A stretch of DNA of 64,000 nt from contig OY978101.1 in assembly GCA_963854735.1 (NCBI GenBank), positions 1 through 64,000 of the forward strand, read 5' to 3'. Below the pieces are notes generated by a model that saw only the letters and a list, made by a program, of their open reading frames with translations, was not told the origin of the DNA and did no database searches. Source of the stretch: Marvania coccoides (taxonomy: Eukaryota > Chlorophyta > Trebouxiophyceae > Chlorellales > Chlorellaceae). Below are positions 32,203 through 42,571 of this stretch, one piece after another. Numbering within the stretch: the stretch's first letter is position 1; each line of letters begins with the position of its first letter. Both the position numbers and the translations under genes were made by a program.

Positions 32203-33429
32203 CTAAAACACGAAGCGGTCGACGACCTGCCACAAGGCTGCCGCCACCACAAATGCCAGCCCAAACAAGCGAGCGGGAGAGCCGTATTGCAGCTGGTTCA
32301 AACGCCGCCGCCCATCGTGCCTTACTTGTCGCTGCAGCGCCACAATCTCTTCGATGGCCGGCCCTCCTTCCCAGGTCAGCTGTGAGGCGTCACAGCGCAT
32401 GAATTCCCTCCAAGTGTGGAGTTCAAGGTACCAAAGCACAGCGCCTGGAACAACAATGGCTACAACTAACAAAAAATACACGCTGACCTTGTAGCAGCTT
32501 GTCAACGAGTCGTCGGACGCAGCGTCACCATATGTAGACTTGAGAACAACTCTGAGGATCTGCTCGGCGACGCTAAAAGCTTGCGACGCCACCTCTGGAG
32601 ACTGCGTGACTGACTGTCGACACGCTGCCATCTCCATTGGGACAGCGCTCAGTGCCACCAGAGGCTGCACGATGGCAAACAGCCGAAACTTCATACGGTA
32701 CACCAGCATGTTGCCGCACAGCCACAGCGTGGGTCGGTGGCAAAAGAAGCCCAGCAAAAATATTGTGGGGTCTGGGGAAACAAGGCGCTCCCGGAAATCA
32801 ATCCCATAGTGCAAGAGTAGGCGGATGCCTGCACATTGAAATGAAAGCTTGAGAAATGGGGGAATGCAGTACCCTCTGCAGCGGGCGACTTTTCACAGCA
32901 AAAACACGTCTAGTAAATAACCCACCGACGATGTGGTGCAAAATCCAATGCAGAGTGAAGAGCTGATCCCGCCAGTGCAGTGTAATCTCTGGAGCCCACA
33001 ATTTTAGCACGACCGGCCACAAGGTACTCAAGGCCAGCAGCACGATGACGATGGGCGCTGCGCCAAACCCAGCACTTGCAACGATGGGCCTCAGGGCCGC
33101 CAGGTAGATGATGCATCCCAGCCATACGATGCGAGCGTCATTGTCCAGCTGCAACCCAGCATGGTACCTGCAAAATACGAGAGAACCACAGTTATGAGTG
33201 CAACGCCAGCGAGGAAAGAGACAACGCCAGCGAGAAAAAAAAGCCCAGGAGGCTGGACTGGGCATGCCGTCAGATGCACCCCAGCAGCGACATGAGATAT
33301 CCGCAGTCATTAAGGAGAAACCCCCAAGTGAAAGGGTGTCAAGAATTCCAATGTCGTAGACAAATACATGTCGTAGACAACCACTCACCTGCTGAACACG
33401 GGCTGCTTAATTTCCAGCAAGTCACGCAT
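32203..33429 (-). CDS. Multi-pass membrane protein, three exons
   Basis: Predicted 302 aa. Exons are 33429-33389, 33167-32926 and 32828-32203, with introns of 221 and 97 nt; all junction phases agree. The short first exon encodes a 13-residue cytosolic start (RDLLEIKQPVF). About six hydrophobic segments follow: two close together in exon 2, then two in the first third of exon 3 (IFLLGFF, LFAIVQPLVAL), one near residue 230 (VYFLLVVAIVVPGAVLWYL) and one at the C-terminus (LFGLAFVVAAALWQVV). A charged amphipathic loop lies between the last two. I recognise no family. It may be a lineage-specific ER or plastid membrane protein. Confidence 0.7.
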
Positions 33430-33830
33430 TGAAGTGACATGTTCCAGGGACGCGCATTTAGAACCAGCGAGAAAACCTTGGTTTTGCTTGATCAAGTTAT
33501 TTATTATATATTTTAGCCATCACGACGATTCCCAAACGGCGTGGTAATAAAGCAATGGTAAATTCGCAGTGTTTGCTGTAGATCATCAAATCAATATATA
33601 TTATGCAAATTTATAATTATTATTATGCAAATTGCTGGGAGGAGAAAAACTCGGAGAAAAACGTTGTTTGCAACACCTCATCACAGAGTGAGCTTTCGCG
33701 TCAAAGCTCTATCCTGTTCCTGTTTCCTGTCTCCCGTGACGCTAGCTCTGATCATCCGAAGAACACTTACAAAAAATGCCAAAAAAAAATTACCGCCAAT
33801 TAGCTCTACCGCTTAGTTTTTAAACATCAG
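33430..33830. other. Intergenic, AT-rich
   Basis: About 400 nt between the YIF1 stop and the start of the membrane protein gene. Short Lys-rich ORFs on the plus strand look fortuitous. Nothing else was seen. Confidence 0.55.
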
Positions 33831-35232
33831 TCAGGTGGGAACGCGGGCCAGCCATGCCAAAAACGGAAACTGGAAGGCACCCAGGCCCAGCAAAAGGTAG
33901 TTGTGGCGGGATTGGTGGCCTACAGATGGTGGGGAAACACGCTGTGGTCAGCAACCGCCAACCTGCTTTCAATCAGTCAATTGCCGAATAAACACAATTG
34001 CCACTCACTGTAATGGCTGCTCTCAAGGAAGATGACTCGTTTCATCGTCCGCACGAGGAAGATGGCCATGCACAGGCTGCCGTAGGCCCAGACTCCGTGG
34101 TACCACACCCGCCCTGTTTCGATGAAAGGAGGAAACGCAAAAAAGCGAAGGGTCAGTGCGCTAGATCCCTTACATCGCAATCGCATGTGCAACATCGCGC
34201 TACACCGAAACTCACCCAGGGCCAGGTGCGCCAGCAGCACCACGCACGCGGCCACAAAAGGGTAGCCTGCATACGCCGCCAGCTCCAGCATGGCCACAGT
34301 GGAGGAGATGCCCAGCATCCACAGCAACAGTTTCAGCAGCATCGTGTGCACCGCCCATGCCGCTATCGCTGTCGAAACAGTGTTGTACACCGCCTCTGGC
34401 TTGAACGTCTGCCCCCCAAACAGCGCCACCCCTACCAGCAGGCAGTAGGTCCACAGCGCCACGATAGGGATGTACAGGTCGGGGGCGTTGACGTCCTGGC
34501 GTGGGGGCAGGTACTTGTGCCCCCCAGACAGCTGCGAGATCAGTCAAAAGAATAATATTACGAAGATTTTTTTCTTCATGAACGATGTTACGATAGTTTC
34601 ATCATTGTACTCTCACCTGCTCTGCCACACGAGAGTAGTTCCACTTTCTCAGAAAGGGCAGCATGAGCATCATCAGCTTATTTCGCACTGCATGGTTGGC
34701 GTGATAAGCGTGAAGAGTTGAGAGAGCGGTGCGCTGCAAGTCACGAGCCAGCATCTCCTATGGAAGCACGTCTTCCCATTACATTATTAATGACAAAAAA
34801 ACATCTCACCGTAGTCTGGCGTCACAGAAAACAGGTACTGCATCACCCCACCAGACAAAAATCCCATTTTCGACTGCATAAAGGCGTGGCTGCGCTGCAG
34901 GTAGCTCTGGCCCTGCTGCCGCAGCATGTTTCCAGCCACGCCAGAGAGGAAGGGCTGAGATGCGCCGCCAAACCCGCCGTCGGGTGCGCCGTACACCGCC
35001 TCGCCGCCAGCAGGGGCGCCGTATGCGGGCTGAGCCATTGGCTGCTGCAAGCAGGTCGGAAAAAGGGGGGAAGAAATAAGTAAGGCCTCGCGCGCTGTGC
35101 ACACTCTCTAGCTGTTCACCCCATGTTTGAAATAAAATTACCAACCTGTGGCACATAGAGCCCCGGCTGGCCCTGCTGCGGAGGGGCATTGGCCCAGGGA
35201 TTGGCCCCATACGGTTGATACTGCTGAGCCAT
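33831..35232 (-). CDS. YIF1: YIF1 (Yip1-interacting factor), ER-Golgi trafficking
   Basis: Predicted 300 aa in six exons: 35232-35146, 35044-34810, 34687-34617, 34531-34216, 34113-34009 and 33919-33831. All junctions are GT-AG and in phase. YIF1 partners YIP1 in COPII vesicle budding and Rab membrane binding. The N-terminus is Gln/Pro/Gly/Tyr-rich and cytosolic. Family motifs follow: YVRNKLMMLMLPFLRKWNYS (residues near 107-126), PPRQDVNAPDLYIP near 140, then five hydrophobic helices starting at IVALWTYCLLVGVALFGG. Length is typical. Exon 2 starts at a CAGCAG acceptor, which could yield isoforms with or without one Gln. It is divergent from the gene at 35549. Confidence 0.93.
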
Positions 35233-35548
35233 TGGAAACGCGGTCTAAAAACCCCAAGGATCAACCTGTTTGAAAAAATAAACGCAAAATGGTCGCGGTG
35301 CCTTGACGCTGCTGCGTTCTACCAGTTGATGTTTAATTATATCAACATGTATTTTGTCTCCGACCGCCAGCTATAAAACGCCATCCCCCTGTCTGCTTTC
35401 TATTGAAGTGATTTTACGAAAAACAGAGGCTAGCGCGTCGAATTCGACGAAAGAAATGCATTCATAAGTTGATGTCTGTCGCTGGGACACAGACACGCAT
35501 GCGGCCACGACCGCTTTAGCAGCTTCGCTTCGATCACCCCATCTCAAT

Positions 35549-38276
35549 ATGCACGCCGCCTCGATGCAGCCCCATGCGCTGCCTGCTGGCTCCTATAAGA
35601 ACAGCATATATGTCGGACATGCTATCAGCCACAATGCTGGGCCAAAATTGAAGGGCGGTGTTTCTCGTCGGGCGCTGAGCGGCGACGAGAGCAGCGGCGA
35701 CAGCGCCTATTCGGAGGGGTCTAGCGAGGCATGTGCAGGCCTGATGACGTACTGTTTGGCTTCAAAGTGGCCATTCTTAAACAGCATTTCACTTTTTTCT
35801 TCTGCAGGAGGTGATGTTTCCCCAACAGGCGTTGCCCCTCACAGCAGCAGCAGCAGCAGCTGAAACAGCAGAAGTAGTAGCACAGACCAGCCAAACGTGT
35901 GAAGCTGCTGAGGTATGTCGTGTTAAATCTTCGTATTTTACACTTGCAGCAATGAGGTGTTTGGTTTATTCCATTCAAGAGTTTAAAACCTGTTTGAAAA
36001 AAAAATTGCAGGCCAGCGCTTCTGCCCAACAATTACGCGCTGTCACGCTTGCCGAGCCTCTCCCGGCACCCGAATATAATAATGCTTCTGGCGACCTCAG
36101 CCCCCCCTCCCTCAGCACCACCGCCTCGGCAGAGGGGTGGCTGCTGGCGCTGTCCGTCGTGTTTGCAGCCCGCCTGGGAAGAACAACGGCGCAGGCGGCC
36201 CGGCTGGACGTGCGGCGTGTGCAGCGCGACCGCGAGCGTGGCAGGGCGCTCAATGCAGATCTGCGGCAGAAGCGTGAGGTGTGGCGACGAGAGGAGGCGG
36301 CCAGGCTGGCAGGCGAGGACCTGCGGCGGGTGGAGGAGGTAGCAGCGCGCGCCAAAGTGGATGCCCGCCGTCAGGCCGAGACCCAGCGCAAGTACCGCGA
36401 GGAGGCGGCCCGTGAGGCTGCGCGAGTGGCAGCAGAGCGTGAGTCTGCTCGCAAGGAGTACGAGGCGCAGCAGGCCGCCATGGACGCAGAGTACCAGGAG
36501 AGGGTGATGCGGGAGCAGCAGCTGCTGGAGGAGGCGCGCTCCCGCGCCAGGGCTGAGGACGCGGCCAGGCAAGCAGCAGAGGAGGAGCGGAGACGGCAAG
36601 AAGCAGCAGCCAGGCTGGCCAGGGAAGAAGAGGAGCGCAGGGAGCGAGAGGAAGCGGCGCGTCTGGCAGCAGTGGAGCGGAAGCGGGTGGAAAAGGAGAA
36701 GCAGCGGTTTGCGGTTCGTGTTGAGGGCAGCGTTGCCGTGCAGCGTCCTCCCCCTGGCACGCTCATGCCTGGGCCCCTGCGCAAGGCGGCGGAGGTCAGG
36801 CTAGTGGTCACGGTGGGCAGCCTGGTAGGCGGCCCTGGCAGCCCCCAGACTTTTGATTTTTGCAGTGCAGAAGAGGCCATCGCCGGGGCAGCACAGGCGG
36901 TGGGCGGCCCAGTGCGGACAGCCTGCGACGCCGTCTCTTCTGCGCTGCGCCTCAAGGCCATGGCCGGGGATGGTCCCATGGCGACGTTGGAGCAGCCTGA
37001 GCGCGACCACTGGATGGCCGTGACAGCAGCACGCACCGCGATGGCAGCCCTGGGCGCAGCACGCACGGTAGCAGCACAGTTTCGCGGCAGCTCTTCGCCC
37101 ACCGATGCTTCTTTTGCGGTGCGCACCGAGATCGGCGTGCTGCCCCTCGGCCACCCCCAGCGCTGGGAGGCGGTGCTGGGGCAGGCGATTGCGCTGGTGG
37201 AGGAAGGCAAAGAGGAGGCGGCGGTGGAGGCGGTGCTGAGAACTGCCATGGCAGCCGAGAACGAAGCGTTCTACAAGGACCTTCCAGATAGCACAGCGAA
37301 TGCGCCACGAGCGCTGGGCGCTGCGCTGGAGCTGGCTCACTTTTTGGACCGCATGCTGTACGCGCGCCCAGCGCGCTCCAGCGACGCGCCCGGCTGGTTT
37401 GAGGGCGGTGCCTCGCTGGTGAGGACCCAGCTGAAGAGCCTGATGAGCGGTGCAGCGCCAGACAGCCTGGAGCCCATTGCCGCCATCCTGGCAGCCGTCT
37501 TGGGGCCTGGCAACCCGGTGGCCGCCGAAGCAGTGAGCTTGGCAGTCGCCAACGTGTCTCCAGCAGAAAAGGCGCGCCGTGCTGAGGCTGATCGCGCCCG
37601 GCAAGCCCTGCTGGCTGCCCAGCTGCTGGCCGAGGAGTGGCCCTCGGCAGAGGAGATCCGAGCTGCCCGGCTGGAGGAAAAAGACGCCAAGACCCCAATA
37701 GCCGAGCGGGTGTGGGCGCTGCGCAACGTGGCTGGCACGCTGGCGATGGGTGGGCTGGGCGAGAGAGCGCGGGCGCGGCAGCTGCTGGAGCTGGCGGTGC
37801 AGCTGAAACAGCAGTTTGCTGGCTCGCCAGACCACCCGGCGGTGCTCCCTGAGCTTCTGGCACTGTGCGGCGTGCTGGAGAGCGACCCAGCGTGGGGTGA
37901 GGACGCCGCTGGGGTGGCTGCGCTGGCGCTACGCGTGGTGAGCAACGTGGCTGCTGGTTTCAGTGGTGCTGGGGATGCTGCGTCTGCTGCGTTGCTGATG
38001 GAGGCGGGACTGCGGCGGTTTGAGGAGACCGCGGGGGTGCGCAGTGCTGCCGTGCGCGCAGCCACCCGCCGTGCTGACCAGCTAGTGGATGCTCTGAACT
38101 CTGAAGAGCGGGAAGCGGTGAGGGCAAGGCGGCAGGATTCGGTGGCCATTATCTCAAAAGTGACTGGTGCCCTGACCGAGCAGCTGGGCGCGTACAAAGA
38201 GGGCGGTGCCAGAAGCAAGGCGCAGGAGTGGGACGAGCGAGGAGCCGCCACCGTGGGCCCACTTCTTCCTCTTTGA
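35549..38276 (+). CDS. Large Glu/Arg-rich coiled-coil protein with helical-repeat C-terminus
   Basis: About 849 aa. Likely exons are 35549-35728, 35808-35912 and 36012-38276. Intron 2 (99 nt) is GT-AG. Intron 1 keeps the frame only if the donor is GC (GAG|GCATGT), so a start at ATG 35814 inside exon 2 is the alternative. After a Ser/Ala-rich leader, about 185 residues are nearly pure Arg/Glu/Ala heptads (for example EEERRRQEAAARLAREEEE), a long single helix or coiled coil. The C-terminal half is Ala/Leu-rich with TPR-like helical pairs (AERVWALRNVAGTLAMGG, ARARQLLELAVQLKQQF). No enzyme motif is seen. A structural or scaffold role is inferred. Composition is strongly GC-rich. Confidence 0.75.
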
Positions 38277-38486
38277 GAGAGAGGAGGTGTTGGTAATGAG
38301 GAATTTTGCATTGATTAAACAATCATTTCAAAAGTTGAAGGAAAAAAAGGAAAAAAAAAGAGGAAAAGCCCAAGGAAAGCACAAACATTGACTTAAAAAC
38401 TTAGATATCGAAAAAATGGTGGGGTGTACAGAAAATTTTCGTACTGCCTACATACAAGGAAGATATGAGCATCACTACTGCCGGTG
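38277..38486. other. Convergent 3' spacer
   Basis: About 210 nt, A-rich on the plus strand near 38337-38362. No gene seen. Confidence 0.6.
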
Positions 38487-39108
38487 TTATTGTGTCGTTG
38501 GCCTCCACGCCGCCACCCACTGCTGCAGCCTCTCCACGTTGTCTTCCATGTCCTCTGCCGTGTTGCTGACCACGCGGTGAACAATCTCCTCGGCATAGCT
38601 GTCGCGCGCTTCCTCGGCGATGACGTGCATGATCTCGCACTGCACGTTCTCCTGGATCTTCTTCTCCGCGTACTGCCGCTTCTCCAGCCGCGCCCACAGC
38701 ACCGAGTTGTCGCTCTGCAGCACAATCACGAGGTCGAACCAGCGCTCGGGAAAGAAGTCGCAGCCGTGGTAGTCAACGATGTTGCCGCCCATTGCCAAGT
38801 CATCCTCTAGAGCGTCGACAACCTGGAGAAACAGTAAGAGAACGAGAGAAACATGTCAGAAGCGGCGGCGGAGGTGAAAGTGGAAACCCAAGCTTCTAAA
38901 TTTGAGATAAAAGCAAGCGCACCTTGTCTTCATCAATAACGTAGGATTTGTACTCGTCGTCCCACCCTGAGTGGAGCTCGTCCTTTTTCACTAGCTCGCT
39001 CACGTCGATGTGTTTCAATCCAGTGCTCTGCGAAAGCAGCTGACACGTTGTGGTCTTGCCAGTGCCCGGTGTGCCGGTGATCAGGATATTGGGTCGCTTA
39101 CGCGACAT
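38487..39108 (-). CDS. AK6: Adenylate kinase isoenzyme 6 / FAP7
   Basis: Predicted 173 aa in two exons, 39108-38923 and 38822-38487, with a 100-nt intron in phase 0. AK6 (yeast Fap7) is a nuclear broad-specificity nucleoside monophosphate kinase and ATPase that acts in final 18S rRNA maturation of the small ribosomal subunit. The P-loop GTPGTGKTT lies at residues 12-20. HIDVSELVKKDELHSGWDDE near 33-52 is the family-specific NMP-binding part. IVDYHGCDFFPERWFDLVIVL follows in exon 2, and the adenine-lid region LEKRQYAEKKIQENVQCEIM near 107-127. Length matches the family (about 172 aa). Confidence 0.96.
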
Positions 39109-39594
39109 CTCGACGCCCCAAAAGCGCTGCCTTTAACTTGGGTTTGCCAATTTAAATTGTAATTGAAAGGCGAAAATGTTGAAAACCAAGGGGTGGGCAG
39201 GGTCTCAATGTAATCACCGGCACTTGAGTTCAACTATCTTTATGTTATCGGGCATTAAGCAGCGCTCTAGTCTCGCTGAATGCGGCGGCGGAGAGGAGTC
39301 CAAAAATATGGGTTCAGCTTCGTTTTTACGAGTTGAGGCCAGTCAGAAATTGCTGTGGGTCAGAATGATTTGTGAATAATGCGCATTGCATCAGAATAGC
39401 AGGACAGCACTCTCCAGCAAGTCTTTATGCAAATTTGAATCTCTTTAAAATATATAACTGGACAGCAGTTGGGGGAGGGATAGAAATAATAGGTAATGTG
39501 GATGCCAAAAAGAAGCAGATGCTGCAGCAGTAGTAGTGATCACAGCAGCACAAAAAAACCAGAGCATAAACGAAGAAGTTTTCAAGACATTGTT
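39109..39594. other. Intergenic region
   Basis: About 490 nt between two genes of the same strand. It contains the AK6 upstream region and the ispG 3' end. The small plus ORF 39176-39379 is not convincing. Confidence 0.55.
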
Positions 39595-42079
39595 TCACAC
39601 CACGGCCGCCGCGGCAGCAGCAGCGCCCTCCTCCTGCTCCTCCACGGGGGGGTCCTGCCACCTGCCGTGCTCCTTGATGAGCTCTATCAATTCGTTGGGG
39701 GCTGTGGCCATGTCGATGCCTCTCCGCACCACTTCCTTGCCGACGTACAGGTCGATCTTGCCAGGGGCGCCGCCCACGTACCCAAAGTCGGCGTCAGCCA
39801 TCTCCCCTGGGCCGTTGACGATGCAACCCATGACCGCGATGGACACTCCAGGGAGGTGGCCGGTGGTGGTGCGGATCTGCTCGGTAACCTCCTGCAGGTC
39901 AAACAGGGTGCGCCCGCACGAGGGGCACGAGACGTACTCGGTCTTGATGTTGCGCATGCGGCAGCCCTGCAGCAGGCCGAACGAGGTGGTGCGCAGGAAG
40001 TCCAGGTCCTCAGTGGCGCACTCAATGGCCAGGCCGTCGCCCAGGCCGTCCACCATCAGCGCACCCACCTGGGACCCGCCGTTTATGATGATCTCGTCAC
40101 GGTCCGCGCCGTCGGGGAAGGCGGCGTGGTGGATGACGGGCACCGCCACGCCGTTGCTGCGCAGCACCTCAAACACGCGGCGCGAGGAGTGCACGCGGCT
40201 CACCCCAGGGGCGGTCTTCAGCAGTACCATCGCCGCGTCCAGCTCGCCCAGGCACGCGATGTCCTCGTCGCTCTCGGTGCCATCCACAAACACGGCGTAG
40301 CGGGCGGCGCCGGCGGGCAGCGCCACGCCTCCAGCGCGGTGGGAGGAGGCGGCGACGGCCAGCTGCACGATGGCGACCGCGTCGGGCAGTGGGTCGGCCG
40401 CCAGCACCTCTGCGGGCGCCAGCACGTGCACCCCCACTTCCTGCAGCCGCCTTAGCGCCCTGCGTCCGTTGATGTCTGTCTGGGAGGGCACCTGGTACAT
40501 GATGATGGAGTCGGAGGTGGCGATGTCCTTGAAGGGCATGCCCACCGCCAGCTTGGCGCCCAGCTTGCGGTATAGCAGCTCGGGCTGGTCCAGCTCCTTC
40601 AAGTCCACCACGCTCAGCACGCTGCCGTCGCGGTGCAGGAGGCTGGAGAAGTCCAGCGCATCGCCCTCGCGGCTCTCGGGGAGGGTGCCCACGCGGCGTC
40701 CAAACGCGTGGGTGTCGCGGTGCTCCCCAAACTCGGGGATGCCCCAGCGCTCAGCGTCGGCACGCGCGCCCAGCGTGGCCAGGCGGCCGCACGGGTCGAT
40801 CTCGTACTCGGGGTCCTCGGTCAGAGACACGCGGATGGTGTCGCCCAGGCCGTCCATCAGCAGCGCGCCGATGCCGATCGCGCTCTTCATGCGTCCGTCC
40901 TCACCCTCTCCCGCCTCTGTCACCCCCAGGTGCAGGGGGTAGTCCCACCCGCGCTTGTACTGCTCTTCAGCCAGCAGGCGGTAGGCGGCCACCATGACCA
41001 GCGGGTTGGAGGCCTTCATGGAGAAGAGGAAGTTGTGGTAGTCGTGGTCGCGGCAGATCTCCGCAAACTCAAACGCAGACTCGACCATGCCGGCGGGGGT
41101 GTCGCCGTAGTACGACAGAATGCGCGCAGACAGGGAGCCGTGGTTGGTCCCGATGCGCATGGCGCGCCCCAGCTTCTTGCACTTTTCCACCAGCGGGGTG
41201 AAGGCCTCGCGGATGCCCTCCTTCTCCGCCTGGAACTGTGCGGGGTCGTCGTAGTTGATGACGTCAAACTTCTTGGCGCCGTCAGCAAAGTTGCCGGGGT
41301 TGATGCGGATCTTCTCAAACGCCTCTGCCACCATCATGGCCACCGCGGGCTGGAAGTGGATGTCTGCCACCAGGGGGGTGTCGTACCGGTCCTTGAACAG
41401 CTGCTCACGGATCAGCATGCACGCCTCAGCCTCCTTGCGCCCCTGCACGGTGATGCGCACCATGTCTGCGCCCGCGTCCGCGCAGCGCTTGACCTGGTCC
41501 ACGGTTGCCTGGATGTTGCGGGTGTCGGTGGTGGTCATGGTCTGCAGGGCGATGCGGTGGGCACTGCCGACCTTGACGTTGCCGATCTTTAAGTATATGG
41601 GATGGATTAGAGACGAGGGTATTTAATTCATCAAATGTAAGGAGCGGCAAGGACAAAACAAGTGAAACAAATAAATTTCCTTTATAAAACCTCACGTTGA
41701 TGGTGCGGGTGGGCCTGCGGCGGGTCTCGTAGGGGGACTCGCAGTACTTGGGGGTGGGGAGGATCAGTGTGGTCTCGGGCACGATAAGGGAGGGCTCAGA
41801 GTGGGCGACCTGCAGGGGGAGAGCGTCGTGGGGGAAAAAATAGCGATTTGTCAGGCGCAAACTTCCTCTGATCGTTTAGGCAACTTTTCCCCAAGGTGAA
41901 TGCGCTTTCATGGCGGACAAGCACAGCGTCCTCCCTCCCGATAAATTCAGTTTACGCACCACATGGCTCAACCCCTTGCTGCGACCCAGCTTCGTCTGAG
42001 ACTGACGCAGCCCGCGGAGGCCCGCATTTCCAGTGAGGTAGCAAGAACTCTTGCCGGGAAACACAGGGGCGACCTGCAT
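39595..42079 (-). CDS. ispG: 4-hydroxy-3-methylbut-2-enyl diphosphate synthase (HDS/IspG), plastid
   Basis: Predicted 766 aa in three exons: 42079-41885 (transit peptide), 41809-41696 and 41586-39595. The enzyme converts MEcPP to HMBPP in the plastid MEP pathway, using a [4Fe-4S] cluster. The N-terminal 65 residues are Ser/Arg/Lys-rich with few acids, as in chloroplast transit peptides. The mature part opens with PTRTINIGNVKVGS and QTMTTTDTRN, then the TIM barrel (DMVRITVQGRKEA, PLVADIHFQPAVA, RINPGNFADG, MRIGTNHGSLSAR). The large insert typical of plant-type HDS follows. Cluster ligands lie in SCPSCGRTLFDL and AVMGCIVNGPGEMADADFG near the C-terminus. Length agrees with plant HDS (about 740 aa). 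Confidence 0.96.
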
Positions 42080-42571
42080 CTTGCTGCCGCGGAGTTTAAA
42101 TCGAGAAGATGAAAAATACAATTTGTTCCGCTGCGAGGCTAGGGAGAGTTTCAAGGGTGGCTACAGCAAGCGCTTCAAACAACTAAATATTTCAATTATA
42201 TTTCAGGAAAATGAGGGGTTCGGATACTAAAATAAAATTTCCCTATCCAGCTCAAAATTTTTCTTTTTTCCAGCTCTTGGTGGTTTGGTTGGCTTTCCCA
42301 CAGCACACGCCCAACAGAAGCTGCCACCCAGTCACCTGCTGGGAAAAGTTCCCTCTAGCGCCGAGAGTAGCTACGGGGCTCGGCGCAGAGGTCTTCCCTT
42401 TCTTGTGAAATTTCTGTCTCCTTGCACAGGCGGCGATGCAGCGGTGGGCTCCCATGGCAGGCAGCTCCGGAAACACACACACACACCAAATTGACTTCAT
42501 TCTTTCTGTTTCCATTTGTTACGAATGTGGAAAGAAGCCCCCCAAAATATTTGAAAACAAACCCCCAATAT
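42080..42571. other. Intergenic region
   Basis: About 490 nt between ispG and the importin gene. It is AT-rich near ispG and includes a short (CA)n run at about 42473-42485. The ORFs here are fortuitous. Confidence 0.55.

Noticed and set aside
36371..38311. Minus-strand ORFs of about 300-340 aa over the coiled-coil gene
   Set aside because: Low-complexity shadows of the Glu/Arg-rich coding sequence.
39496..41592. Long plus-strand ORFs opposite ispG (up to 319 aa)
   Set aside because: They are His/Gln/Arg-rich antisense shadows caused by GC-rich codons of ispG; the minus strand has clear motifs.
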